NCBI GenBank assembly: GCA_950295325.1
Contig: OX485806.1
Coordinates: 5,520,001-5,584,000 of the forward strand
Origin: Polytrichum commune
Lineage: Eukaryota; Streptophyta; Polytrichopsida; Polytrichales; Polytrichaceae
Length of the DNA: 64,000 bases
Reading direction: 5' to 3'
In this document: one piece after another, positions 10,672 through 20,655 of the stretch
How the letters are laid out: the number at the start of each line of letters is the position of its first letter
Position numbering within the stretch: position 1 is the stretch's first letter
Notes under the pieces: model-generated
Seen by the model: the letters and a program-made list of their open reading frames with translations, nothing else
The model's database searches: none
Told to the model about the DNA's origin: nothing
Program-made: the position numbers and the translations under genes

Positions 10672-11647
10672 TGTCGCAACCCTTGCTAGCCCCCCCTTGA
10701 CCATCTTGCCAATTTTCAATTCTAGCAAAGGTTACGAGTGGCTAACCCTTCGCATACCGCCATGCTAATGGTTAGCTCCTCTAACCCCGGACCAATAGTT
10801 CATAGGAGGGAACCAAATCTCCTACTTTGCTTTCGGGACTCACCCCTTAATCGGTAACCCATTTCCCCAATGTGGACTTCCATCCATGGAAGTCCAATCC
10901 TATGTTGATCATCGCGTTGCCGGAGTAACACTACAACAACCCAAACCATACTAGGCAACTATGGCCTCACAATAGGCCAAAGCCCATGGAGGCCTTGCCG
11001 TTCGGCCTCGGGTGGGTGAGGCCACACCACCTCACCCATATAAGCCTCTAGGACTTCACGCGGGGCCCCTACCCCACCGTCAACCAACCTCTTGTCTCTC
11101 TACCAAGAGTTGGGGCCAAGTGGACATTTTCCCTTAGCCGCTGGGCCTAGAAGCCCCCCAGCAGCTTCAGACCATCATAACTTCCTTGTATGATGTCTGA
11201 TCATAACAACCAACCACTCCATCTTCATCTACGCTTCACGTAGATGCCGATGCACTCCTCACTTGCCCCATTCGGGCAAGTCTTGAGGAAGTTATGCCTG
11301 TTTGAACCTCGGCATTCCCGGGAATCACTCCCAGGCACTGCTGTACCAGGGCGCTGTCCCGGGACAGCACCCCACTCAAATGGCCATAACTCCTAGCTCA
11401 CTCCTCCGATTTAGGTGATCTTGAGCATTCTAGAATCACCACGCCATGAGCTACGCATAGCTCATGGCCTCACCCTCATGCCTCCTAGTCTTTGTGGGTG
11501 GGAGGCGTTCCCAACGCCCGGGGCCCTCACCCACACTAGGATCACTTGGGCCCTCTCACCAACGGCGCCACAAGTCCCGGGTGTCACTCCGGGGTCCCCC
11601 TTGTGCCCATGGTGTTTCGGGCACTCCTCATGGAGAGGTGCGCGACA
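10672..11647 (+). mobile_element. LTR-like element copy A (976 bp, probable solo LTR)
   Basis: It begins TGTCGCAACCCTTGCTAGC and ends GTGCGCGACA, so it has TG...CA ends inside a 6-bp inverted repeat (TGTCGC/GCGACA). It is flanked by a perfect 5-bp duplication TCCCA (10,667-10,671 and 11,648-11,652). There is no coding capacity; open frames inside are low-complexity shadows. A CATATAAGCC box in the centre could be the promoter of an LTR. Length, ends and 5-bp duplication fit a solo LTR left by recombination better than a MITE. It interrupts the kinase-like gene. It differs from copies B and C at many positions. Confidence 0.85.
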
Positions 11648-12496
11648 TCCCAGCCCACTTTATCCAGCTAGGGATGAATGATGCTCCATGAATTGCGACT
11701 CTCCGCACCACTCCGAAGGTCCCTTGGAAGATTTCCTTATCCAAGGCTTTGATCTCCGCATTCCTAGGCAACCATATGACACCCTGCCGGCCCTGAGTGG
11801 CAATGTTGTCTGCCATCTGCCTGTCAATAAAAATGGGAAGGTTAAGGGCGGATGTTCCTTTTGCTGCTATTACGCCTCTTTTCCAATTCTCTAGCTTCAT
11901 GTACAGCTCGGACTTCCTGCCACTACTACTTCCCTCGCTAGGATGCACAGCATCATATGCCATTGTTGGATTGTAGATTGCTTCCACGGCTTGTTGTTCA
12001 ATCCAGGTGCCCCAATCGCTCATGCCCCTAGCATCTTCAAACTCTGCTCCAGCCGTGGCTTCCGTGAGAATAAGAATCAAATCGTTCCTCACCAAATCCA
12101 ACCCCTTTGTACCATCATTGAGGTATTTTTTTTCCAAATAAACCATGCTGTTATTTCTAAACCACTCCAACAGCACGACCCTACAATGGTTTCGAGCCTC
12201 ATCGATCCGCGGGTCGCGTTTGCCTCTATTTTTCCTTTTCCTCGATTGCGAACCTGAAACCCCGGACCCCTCCTCCGTCCCTTCCGAAATTGCTGGGCGT
12301 TTTTGTCCCCGTCTTTCACCATGCTCCGAACCCTGAGGTACATCACGTGCAGGGCTCTCCGGTCTTGATGTCCGCCGTGTCGGAGATCGTGGTGGCACGG
12401 ACTCTCCATGAGTGGCTGCATTTATATCGGTGGAACTGCCTGAGCTTGGTCCCCTTCCTGTTCTCCCTCTATGTCCACTGTTTCCCCGACTCCCAC
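11648..12496 (-). pseudogene. Kinase-like gene, piece 2 of 3 (middle part with glycine-rich loop)
   Basis: This piece has a Gly/Ser/Arg/Pro-rich linker, a basic patch (SRKRKNRGKRDPR), a helical region, and then the kinase glycine-rich loop (FQGTFGVVRRV) close to its 3' edge. Both edges are LTR-like elements: copy B at 12,497 and copy A ending at 11,647. The apparent N-terminus and C-terminus of the open frame here (12,680 and 11,628) are element sequence. The true 5' continuation is the segment at 14,791-15,021, now inverted. The joins at both edges are in frame once one target-site copy is removed. Confidence 0.75.
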
Positions 12497-13469
12497 TGTC
12501 GCGCACCTCTCCATGAGGAGTACCCGAAACACCATGGGCACAAGGGGGACCCCGGAGTGACACCCGGGACTTGTGGCGCCGTTGGTGAGAGGGCCCAAGT
12601 GATCCTAGTGTGGGTGAGGGCCCCGGGCGTTGGGAACGCCTCCCACCCACGAAGACTAGGAGGCACAAGGGTAAGGCCATGAGTTATGCGTAGCTCATGG
12701 CGTGGTGATTCTAGAAAGCTCAAGAACACCTCAATCGGAGGTGTGAGCTAGGAGTTATGGCCATTTGAGTAGGGCGCTGTCCCGGGACAGCGCCCTGGTA
12801 CAGCAGTGCCTGGGAGTGATTCCCGGGACTGCCAAGGTTCAAACAGGCATAACGTCCTCAATACTTGTCCGAATGGGGCAAGTGAGGAGTCCATCGGCAT
12901 CTACGTGAAGCGTAGATGAAGATGGAGTGGTTGGTTGTTATGATCAGACATCATAAAAGGAAGTTATGATGGTCTGAAGCTGCTAGGGGGTTCTAGGCCC
13001 AGCAGCTAAAGGAAAATGTCCACTTGGCCCCAACTCTTGGTAGAGAGACAAGAGGTTGGTTGACGGTGGGGTAGGGGCCCCGCGTGAAGTCCTAGAGGCT
13101 TATATGGGTGAGGTGGTGTGGCCTCACCCACCCGAGGCCGAACGGCACGGCCTCCATGGGCATTGGCCCATTGTGAGGCCATAGTTGCCTAGTATGGTTC
13201 GGGTTGTTGTAGTGTTGCTCCGGCAACGCGATGATCAACATAGGATTGGACTTCCATGGATGGAAGTCCATATCGAAGAAATGGGTTACCGATTAAGGGG
13301 TGAGTCCCGAAAGCAAAGTAGGAGGGTTGGTTCCCCTCCTTTGAATTAATGGTCCGGGGCAAGAGGAGCTAACCATTAGCATGGCGGTATGCGAAGGGTT
13401 AGCGCTCGTAACCTTTGCTAGAAAAGAAAATTGGCAAGATTGCTAAGGGGGCTAGCAAGGGTTGCGACA
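12497..13469 (-). mobile_element. LTR-like element copy B (973 bp), inverted relative to copies A and C
   Basis: It has the same ends as copy A (TGTCGC...GCGACA, here read on the minus strand). The bases I compared with copy C are identical, and the length is also 973. The flanks do not match each other: CCCAC on the left (12,492-12,496) and ACTAG on the right (13,470-13,474). They match the flanks of copy C instead, which shows recombination between the two copies. Confidence 0.85.
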
Positions 13470-13619
13470 ACTAGGGTGGGTAAAATACTTACCTTCTTGC
13501 CAAGGTGGCGTCCTATGTGGCAGAAAACGCCGACGTGGATGTGCATATTTCCCTTGCCAAGTAAACCATTTTGCCATTGTGTTTAGGGTTCTGTTAAAAT
13601 CAAAGTAGAAAAATATGAC

Positions 13620-14500
13620 TAAGGAGGGTGTGGGGCGGACGGTGGGGCGGACGGGAGAGGGGGGTGGTGCGGACGGCGGAGGGGGGTGGAGCGGACGGAC
13701 GGGGGGTGGTGCGGACGGACGGGGGGTGGAGCGGACGGGGGAGGGGGGTGGAGCGGACGGGGGTGGGGCGGACGGAGGGGGGTGGGGCGGACGGGGGTGG
13801 GGGTTGAGCGGACGGGGGTGGGGCGGAAGGGGGTTGGGAACGGGGGGGAGAACGCTGGAGCGGACGGGGGAACGCGGGGGCGGACGGGGGGAACGCGGAG
13901 GGCTCCGTCCGCCCCAAGTTCCCTCACGTCCGCCCCACGTCCCCCCGCCGTGCGTTCACGTTCCCACACGTTTCCTAACGTCCGCACCTGTTCCCTACCG
14001 CGTTCCCCCCAGTCCGCACCCGTTCCCTTCCCGTCCGCCCCGCGTTCCCTTCCCGTCCGCCCACGTTCCCTCCCGTCCGCCCCACGTTCCTTCCCGTCCG
14101 CCCCACGTTCCCTCCCGTCCGCCCCATGTTCCCTCCCGTCCGCGCTACGTTCCCCTCCCGTCCGCCCGCGTTCCCCTCCCGTCCGCCCGCGTTCCCCTCC
14201 CGTCCGCCCGCGTTCCCCTCCCGTCCGCCCGCGTTCCCCTCCCGTCCGCCCGCGTTCCCCTCCCGTCCGCCCGCGTTCCCCTCCCGTCCGCCCGCGTTCC
14301 CCTCCCGTCCGCCCGCGTTCCCCTCCCGTCCGCCCGCGTTCCCCTCCAGTCCACCCCACGTTCCCCTCCCGTCCGCCCCATGTTCCCGTACGTTCCCTCC
14401 CGTCCGCGCTCCGTTCCCTTCCGTCCGCCCGAGTTCCCCTACGTTCGCCCCCTCGTTCCCTCCGTCCGCCCCCGCGTTCCCACGTTCCCCATACGTCCAT
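13620..14500. repeat. GC-rich minisatellite with head-to-head G-rich and C-rich blocks
   Basis: From 13,620 to about 13,910 the plus strand is G-rich (GCGGACGG core). From 13,911 to 14,500 it is C-rich (GTCCGCCC, CGTTCCC), with about ten nearly perfect 21-bp units at 14,150-14,345. The two blocks are inverted with respect to each other, so the tract can fold. The core words are the same as in the array at 5336-5830, so the two are one family. The long Pro- and Gly/Arg-rich open frames are artefacts of the repeat. Confidence 0.9.
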
Positions 14501-14557
14501 TTCGTGCCCCATGTCAAATCCGACCGGGATCCCATAATGATTGTGCTCCCCTTTGCC

Positions 14558-14566
14558 TATATAAAG
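14558..14566 (+). promoter_or_regulatory. TATA box (TATATAAAG) of the kinase-like gene
   Basis: A canonical TATA box lies 225 bases before the ATG at 14,791 and about 60 bases after the minisatellite. A C/T-rich leader follows, then an ATG in a purine-rich context. After the inversion it drives only the 77-codon first piece. Confidence 0.55.
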
Positions 14567-14790
14567 CCGTGGGGTTTTAGTTCCCCTCACTTTCCTCTCC
14601 TCCCACCACAAAGGGACCCGAGACCTTGTTGCCGTCCCAAGGACAGCGGCACCGCGCGGGTCTCAGGGGGTTTGGGAGGGCAGGGCAAATTGTGGGGGAA
14701 CCCTCGCAATTTTTTTTCCAGATTCACGCATTCATTTCTACATTCACTCACTCCTTTTTACATTCACTCACTCACGCGGTTTTTTTCACG

Positions 14791-15021
14791 ATGGAGGGGG
14801 AGGACATTGCTCCTTACCAAGACGAGGATACGAGGCTGCACCGTGCTTGGCTCCAAAGCACTCCACTTGCGCATACTGGAGAGGGTACGGGAAGCGAGGC
14901 CGGAAGTGGAAGCACTGCAGCACGTCCCCCACGTCCAGATCCTTTTCGGTTTGACGAAGAGTTCTTTGCAGTTGGCCATTCAGGAGGCAACCAAACACGT
15001 GGAAGCCGTGGAACACGTGGG
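14791..15021 (+). pseudogene. Kinase-like gene, piece 1 of 3 (N-terminal 77 codons, inverted)
   Basis: It starts at an ATG (MEGEDIAPYQDEDTR) downstream of a TATA box and ends at the LTR-like copy C. The residues are acidic, then Gly/Ser/Arg-rich (SRGTRG at the edge), which merges with the Gly/Arg-rich start of piece 2 (SRGNSGHRG). The three pieces (231 + 844 + 842 bases, each target site counted once) add to 1917 bases, exactly 639 codons with a single stop at the end. The open frame continuing past 15,021 is element sequence. The kinase domain would occupy roughly residues 325-625. Confidence 0.7.
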
Positions 15022-15994
15022 TGTCGCAACCCTTGCTAGCCCCCTTAGCAATCTTGCCAATTTTCTTTTCTAGCAAAGGTTACGAGCGCTAACCCTTCGC
15101 ATACCGCCATGCTAATGGTTAGCTCCTCTTGCCCCGGACCATTAATTCAAAGGAGGGGAACCAACCCTCCTACTTTGCTTTCGGGACTCACCCCTTAATC
15201 GGTAACCCATTTCTTCGATATGGACTTCCATCCATGGAAGTCCAATCCTATGTTGATCATCGCGTTGCCGGAGCAACACTACAACAACCCGAACCATACT
15301 AGGCAACTATGGCCTCACAATGGGCCAATGCCCATGGAGGCCGTGCCGTTCGGCCTCGGGTGGGTGAGGCCACACCACCTCACCCATATAAGCCTCTAGG
15401 ACTTCACGCGGGGCCCCTACCCCACCGTCAACCAACCTCTTGTCTCTCTACCAAGAGTTGGGGCCAAGTGGACATTTTCCTTTAGCTGCTGGGCCTAGAA
15501 CCCCCTAGCAGCTTCAGACCATCATAACTTCCTTTTATGATGTCTGATCATAACAACCAACCACTCCATCTTCATCTACGCTTCACGTAGATGCCGATGG
15601 ACTCCTCACTTGCCCCATTCGGACAAGTATTGAGGACGTTATGCCTGTTTGAACCTTGGCAGTCCCGGGAATCACTCCCAGGCACTGCTGTACCAGGGCG
15701 CTGTCCCGGGACAGCGCCCCACTCAAATGGCCATAACTCCTAGCTCACACCTCCGATTGAGGTGTTCTTGAGCTTTCTAGAATCACCACGCCATGAGCTA
15801 CGCATAACTCATGGCCTTACCCTTGTGCCTCCTAGTCTTCGTGGGTGGGAGGCGTTCCCAACGCCCGGGGCCCTCACCCACACTAGGATCACTTGGGCCC
15901 TCTCACCAACGGCGCCACAAGTCCCGGGTGTCACTCCGGGGTCCCCCTTGTGCCCATGGTGTTTCGGGCACTCCTCATGGAGAGGTGCGCGACA
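15022..15994 (+). mobile_element. LTR-like element copy C (973 bp)
   Basis: It has TGTCGCAACC and GTGCGCGACA ends and the same orientation as copy A. Its flanks are GTGGG (15,017-15,021) and CTAGT (15,995-15,999), which do not match each other but are the partners of the flanks of copy B. No internal retrotransposon genes lie beside it, so it is a probable solo LTR. Confidence 0.85.
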
Positions 15995-16402
15995 CTAGTC
16001 CATTCCCCCTATGTTGACCCTACGTGGACCCTATTGTGTCGTGACGGAGGGGTCCGTCACGACACGACCTGACATGACGGCACGACACCGTCATGACGTC
16101 GCGATAGACAACCCTGTCTTTACCTGATCTCAATGACACATTATGATGTGCTCTTGTTGTTATTCACAATTTTGAATTAGATTTTACATTCAAAAACATT
16201 GAAGTCTCGTGTTTGTTATTTTCTTTTTTACATTGTAATCTTATTTTGATTTTCTACCTATTTTTTTTGATAATATCACATTATGCACAAATTTTTTAAA
16301 TGTGACATTATTAAATATGTCACACCTTGTTTATATCACTCTTTTTGGTGAAACGGATGGTGTGACATTATCAAGGTTAGACTGTAATGGGACTAAAGTA
16401 CA
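15995..16402. other. Gap with a perfect 13-bp hairpin
   Basis: A hairpin sits at 16,036-16,065: stem GTGTCGTGACGGA, loop GGGG, perfect complement. It is followed by further GACACGAC/GTCATGACG words. The rest is AT-rich with several TGTGACATTAT phrases. No gene is seen. Confidence 0.6.
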
Positions 16403-16669
16403 TCATGATGGTTTCAAACAAGCCAATTCTCTAGAGTGGCAGAGTGCGGTAGCCTCCGTGAGATAGAGGCTAATGTCAACTTGATGGTCTAATTGAAAGA
16501 AAGACTCCAGGCTCTCTAGAATTATGTTCTCAAATAGTGATGAAAATTTATCTCTAAGGAGGTTATATAGGGGAGATTCCAACACGAAATGTGCATGATT
16601 TTCAATTGCATCATAGGAGCAATAGTGGGATATTCTAGTATCTCTCACGATTATCAACTTGTACATCAT
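16403..16669 (-). pseudogene. Possible LINE reverse-transcriptase tail fragment
   Basis: An 88-codon frame contains HYCSYDAIENHAHFVLESPLY followed by RDKFSSLFEN. This resembles the Cys/His tail found after the reverse transcriptase of plant LINE-type elements (pattern C-x2-C...E-x2-HF-x3-CPLY...R-x2-F). Here the first Cys is His-Tyr-Cys and the later Cys is Ser, so the metal site is degraded. It overlaps the 3' end of the DGQHS gene in another frame. Short fragment; moderate-to-low certainty. Confidence 0.35.
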
Positions 16670-18408
16670 CTAGTTTCCACAACCTAGGCCCGCACCCGCT
16701 TCTGGAACCGCTTGCGGAACCCTCCTCGCACCACCAACTCCCCTCCAAGTGCCTACAGTTCATGAGACTTAACCCCGCCTCACTTCCAAGGACCGGTTGC
16801 ACCTGCACTACCGTGTCGGGGTTGACCAGATCGCCCGAGCTGTGCGCATCAAAAAATTGTGTCCACAACTCCCAAGTGTCCCTGTTGCAACAGATGAGGC
16901 GGAGCTCACCCTTGAGCTCCAGGACAGACTTGGTTGTTGTAGACTTCATGTCGATGGAGGAGAACTTGTCCACCATCGCGTCGCAGAATGCCTGCAGCAA
17001 GAAAGGCATCAGTAACGCACAAAATACGAACGCACGTTCGTAAGTTTGAATGTCAAAGAACTTGAAATTTTGAATGTCAAAGATATTTACGAACGTTCGT
17101 TCGTAAACTCACCTTCCATTGTGGAGATGGCGTCTTCGCGTTCTCCCTTTCTTTAGGGGGGCACCCGTGGGCGACCCAGACGTCCCTTGCAGCCACTATG
17201 TTGGCTGCCCACGACGCCTCGAAGGCCTTGATCTTGTTGCCGGAGTTGAGGAAGGTGGATATCTTCCGCAGCTTGTCCCAATCGTCCGACCACACCAAGA
17301 ACGCCTTCCAGTAGCGCAAGTCCTCCTTCAGCTCATGCTGGAAGTTGTCGTCCTTGAGGATTATCTGGGACGCCTCCAAGCTGTGTTGTCCGTCTATGAT
17401 CCAGAACTCTCCATTCTGGATCCGTGGCCAGTATTTCTCCGTCGGACGGGATGTCAGCCCCTTCGGCATGACGCAGACGGTCTGCCTGTCCCACTTGACG
17501 TTGTTCATTAGATTATTTATCTGCCACTTCACACCACCGCTCTCGCGAGACCGAACCACCCATTTGTTGGGGGACATCTCGCACTTGAAGCAGTCCACGT
17601 TGAATGTGAAGTGGCGTCCCATGGGCCAGCAATCCTTCGAGTAGTTGTTGAAGTCTCAAAGGATCCTCGTGGCCTTCACAACGTCAGGGTTCTCGCCCTT
17701 TTTCAAGGGGGTGGGCATTACGACAGGCGAGGTCACCTCCGCGGTCTCTGTTACTCCCGATTTCTCCATCTCGTCCCTTGTCCTCTTCGATGGCGTGGAG
17801 TGTCTACTGGGGCCCTCCGTCGCCCTGCTCGCGGAAGGCACAGGCCTGGGTGCACTTCTAGATCCTCCTGCCCCTGATGTGGATGGTTTCCTGGGGCTCT
17901 TCTTCTTCTTGTTTGCCTCAGTGACCACACTGTTGTATTTGGAGATGTTCAATGCAAGGGCGGTCAATTTCCTTGCCGTCCAGTATGGGCTCAATGCATA
18001 TTTGGAGAAGAGGCCGTCCAGGTCGAAGTGCTTGGCATCTTCCGCTACGTTATTGGTGGCGTATTGGTAGGAGAAGGTATTTTTCTGGAAATGCAACAAG
18101 AGGTTGATATGATCCTTCTTGTTCTTCATGTCCAGAATTACATACTCCCCCTGGGCCTCTATGGACTCTATCTCCCACGTCTTCATTTGAACCCACTGTT
18201 CGGGCTAGTCCGGTCTTGTCTCCAGCTCGTAAGTGAAGCGCATGTAGAAGAGGCCGTCCCCGATCTTCTCTGGCAGTGCCGTCCACTCCCCCATGAAGTC
18301 TTCCTTGGGGACATAGTTGTCGTTGCCGTTATCATCTAACACCGACTCTGGGAGGCCATCGACCTTCACCGCGAACATCTCAATGGCGCTTCTGCTTGAT
18401 CTTGCCAT
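16635..18408 (-). pseudogene. DGQHR/ParB-Srx-like gene with one intron and two in-frame stops
   Basis: The ATG at 18,408 follows directly on a good acceptor (CTGTTGCAG), which suggests an untranslated first exon upstream. Exon 18,408-17,113 is 432 codons and exon 16,991-16,635 is 119 codons. The intron (16,992-17,112, GTGAGT...CTGCAG) keeps phase and holds two copies of the local palindrome. TAG (18,207-18,205) and TGA (17,658-17,656) interrupt an otherwise continuous frame. The centre has a Lys/Ser/Pro-rich linker. Then comes EFWIIDGQHSLEASQ and later ISTFLNSGNKIKAFEASWAAN. This resembles the DGQHR motif proteins of the ParB/Srx fold, which include nucleotide-binding or nuclease-like members, but the last residue is Ser rather than Arg. 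No helix-turn-helix is obvious. The assignment is by motif only. The divergent neighbour is the DUF7869-like gene. Confidence 0.5.
17025..17107. repeat. Two palindromes inside the DGQHS-gene intron
   Basis: Copies at 17,025-17,042 (18-bp core) and 17,086-17,107 share the half-site TTTACGAACG or its core. The second begins three bases after the splice donor on the minus strand. They belong to the family clustered at 18.4-19.0 kb and 22.2-23.5 kb. Confidence 0.9.
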
Positions 18409-18436
18409 CTGCAACAGAATATAAACAATTAGTGAC

Positions 18437-19019
18437 TTTACGAACGAACGTTCGTAAATGACATGCATATCCCACATACTACGCAGTGTTAATGCGTCTT
18501 TGCAATTGATGTAATTATATTTACGAACGTTCGTTCGTAAATGAGGGGTTGCAAGATCATATAAATTTTTAGTATTGAGTTTACGAACAAGCGTTCGTAA
18601 AAGATATGAAGATCAAAGAGACTACTCGTCATGAATGTATTTGTAATATATTTGGTTATTTTTACGAACGATCGTTCGTAAAAGATATAGGTTTTATAGA
18701 TTTGGTTTTATTTACGAACGTGCGTTCGTAAGTATGTCCATTTGGTCTATCTTTTCGGACATTTGGTTGATTTATCTTTCGTAAGTACATGTGATTTATT
18801 TTATTGGTGTTCGCAAAATTATATTTGTTCTTTAGATATTCGTAGAGGTTCATATTAAAGTTAAGGTTCCATCTGAGTGATATTTTGAGTATATTTACGA
18901 ACGTGCGCTCGTAAATATAGATCATTTCAAAGAACGTGAAGTGCGTATTTACGAACGCACGTTCGTAAATGGAGGTTCAGTATGCAGTGTATGTCCATTT
19001 ACGAACGAGCGTTCGTAAA
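18437..19019. repeat. Cluster of eight palindromes upstream of the DGQHS gene
   Basis: Starts are at 18,437, 18,520, 18,580, 18,661, 18,711, 18,894, 18,948 and 18,998. Each has TTTACGAACG, two variable bases (AA, TT, AG, AT, TG, TG, CA, AG) and the inverted half-site, with at most one mismatch. The spacing is irregular (50-183 bases) and the DNA between is unrelated, so these are separate sites and not a simple tandem repeat. The first lies just before the splice acceptor of the gene. Confidence 0.95.
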
Positions 19020-19430
19020 TGTGATGGTTTTGGGATCCCCTGTCCGTACATATATGTATTTGTATGTATACAAATACGTATATGTATATAACTCACTTAT
19101 TAGCTACTCTGCTTGCAGCCGTGCCTGCAAAATTTTGGTCAGAATGATGCAAATCTTGAATCATAAAGCAATTGAAATGCAGAATGAGATGCAGAATGAA
19201 ACATGAAGAAGAAAGTGATAATTCACATTGCATGTAACAAAACAAATTGAATTCAAGAAGCAACATTTTCAGAATGTGAAAGGAGTTGGAAAGGATAACA
19301 AATTACATTGAAATGCTGCACACTTCAAACCTTGCTTCTTCTCTTTCTGAAAATCCCAGAAATCCTCACAACTGCACACTCAATTGCCTTTCAAATGCAC
19401 ACTCAGATAACTCTCTAATGCAAACCTCAA
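19020..19430. other. AT-rich gap with alternating purine-pyrimidine tract
   Basis: It contains a near-palindromic GTACATATATGTATTTG...CAAATACGTATATGTATATA tract at about 19,045-19,090 and no credible gene. Confidence 0.4.
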
Positions 19431-19795
19431 GCCTTCACAGCTTATATACAAACCCTAGTATACTCTCATGTACACAAAACTCACAAGCTTGTAGCTCTCA
19501 AGCTTCTGAACTCTTAAGCAAACCCTTAACTCTCAAGCTTCCCTAAACTCTCAAGCTTCAACTCTGAAGTTTCCTTAAACTCTCAAGCTTCTAAAGATCA
19601 CCCTCAAGCTCTCAATCCGAAACTCTGAGGCTTTCCTACTCAAGCTCTCAAGCTTTTGAAACTCACAAACTCTCACACTGAAAGCTTTCACAAACTCACA
19701 AGCTTTCACAATGAAAGCTTTCACAAACTCAAAAGCTTTCACACAAGCTCTCAATCTGAAATCTCTCAAAACTTGCAACAAAACTAATTTAAAAC
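19431..19795. repeat. Low-complexity CTCAAGCTT / TTTCACAAACTCA tract
   Basis: Dozens of interleaved copies of CTCAAGCTT and AAAGCTTTCACAAACTC lie in this stretch. On the minus strand they give a Lys/Ala/Phe-rich shadow frame with EFVKAF repeats. It looks like a degenerate short-unit satellite. Confidence 0.75.
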
Positions 19796-20611
19796 TTCAA
19801 AACTAAAAAAAGCAAGAGCTTCGCTCTCTAAGCGCTCCGCTCCTCCTCTCCTCGAAATGACAAATGAGGAGAAGAGGAAGGGGCGCGGGGAGGTAGGTGC
19901 GCCGCTAGGGTTTCCCAGCACCTGCCACGTGGCACAACTCCACTGGCTAGGGCTGGGAGGGAGATGGGATGGGATGGTATGGGAAGGGATGGGATGGGAT
20001 GCGATGGGAGATGGGAAATGGTTGTATATTGGAACCCTTCATGTTATTCTCATGCTTTGACATATTTATATGTAATGGACACGTTTAGGGCATTAACTTG
20101 AAAAACTTAGTTCAAATACATGAATTTTACTCGTTTTATTTCCTTAGTACCTCTACATTTGGATTCCTTGTAAACATATTTTAGAAAAATATGCTCAGTT
20201 AATTCGTAATAAACAATGCATGTCATTTCCTAGGTTGTCAATGTAGAATCCACCCCCAAAAATATGTATATGGTGTTTTAAAATATAGTTTATGTAAGAG
20301 CTAGATATCTTTTAATTAATTCGATGGTTCCTCAAATAAATATTACATGCAAAAAAGAATTCATAATAATATGAGATTGCGGAGAGTTGCTATACGATAG
20401 GATGTCAATTCAAGTTCCAATATTAGGTGTTAGCTTGAACTAATGCATTTCTCGAGTGGTCAACTATTTTGCTAGCATCAACTACGAGCTTGCGATGAAT
20501 GAAGTTAGTGCAATTACAAGGGTTTTTGAGGAGTCAATATTGTTTGTGTGTGTAATGTATCCTAGTAACAATCTAAAACCTAAACCCAAATACCACATAC
20601 ACAACTTTCAC

Positions 20612-20655
20612 AAACCCTAAACCCCTAAACCCTAACCGCAAACCCTAAACCCTAC
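20612..20655. repeat. Interstitial telomere-type repeat (CCCTAAA)n
   Basis: Five to six AAACCCTA units with one variant (CCCTAACCGCAAA). The downstream flank (TATATGTGGCCATGTTGTTTTC) resembles the flank of the tract at 7408, which suggests that both belong to one dispersed repeat. Confidence 0.8.

Larger units (their letters stand above)
13470..15021. other. Segment inverted by recombination between LTR-like copies B and C
   Basis: The left edge of the segment (ACTAG) is complementary to the right flank of copy C (CTAGT). The right edge (GTGGG) is complementary to the left flank of copy B (CCCAC). Turning the segment round gives each element a perfect 5-bp duplication (CCCAC for B, CTAGT for C) and puts the 5' end of the kinase-like gene back in line. 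It contains a minisatellite, a TATA box and the first 77 codons of that gene. Confidence 0.85.

Noticed and set aside
13600-14611. Frames of up to 330 codons with RGADGRERG-type repeats
   Set aside because: Same cause: shadow frames of the minisatellite.
13470-15021. Internal region of a full-length LTR retrotransposon between copies B and C
   Set aside because: The two flanking copies are in opposite orientation, their target sites are swapped, and the segment holds part of the kinase-like gene with no retrotransposon genes.
11415-15998. Repeated 78-88-codon frame beginning near MFLSFLESPRHELR
   Set aside because: It lies inside each LTR-like copy and degrades in copy D; no sign of coding constraint.
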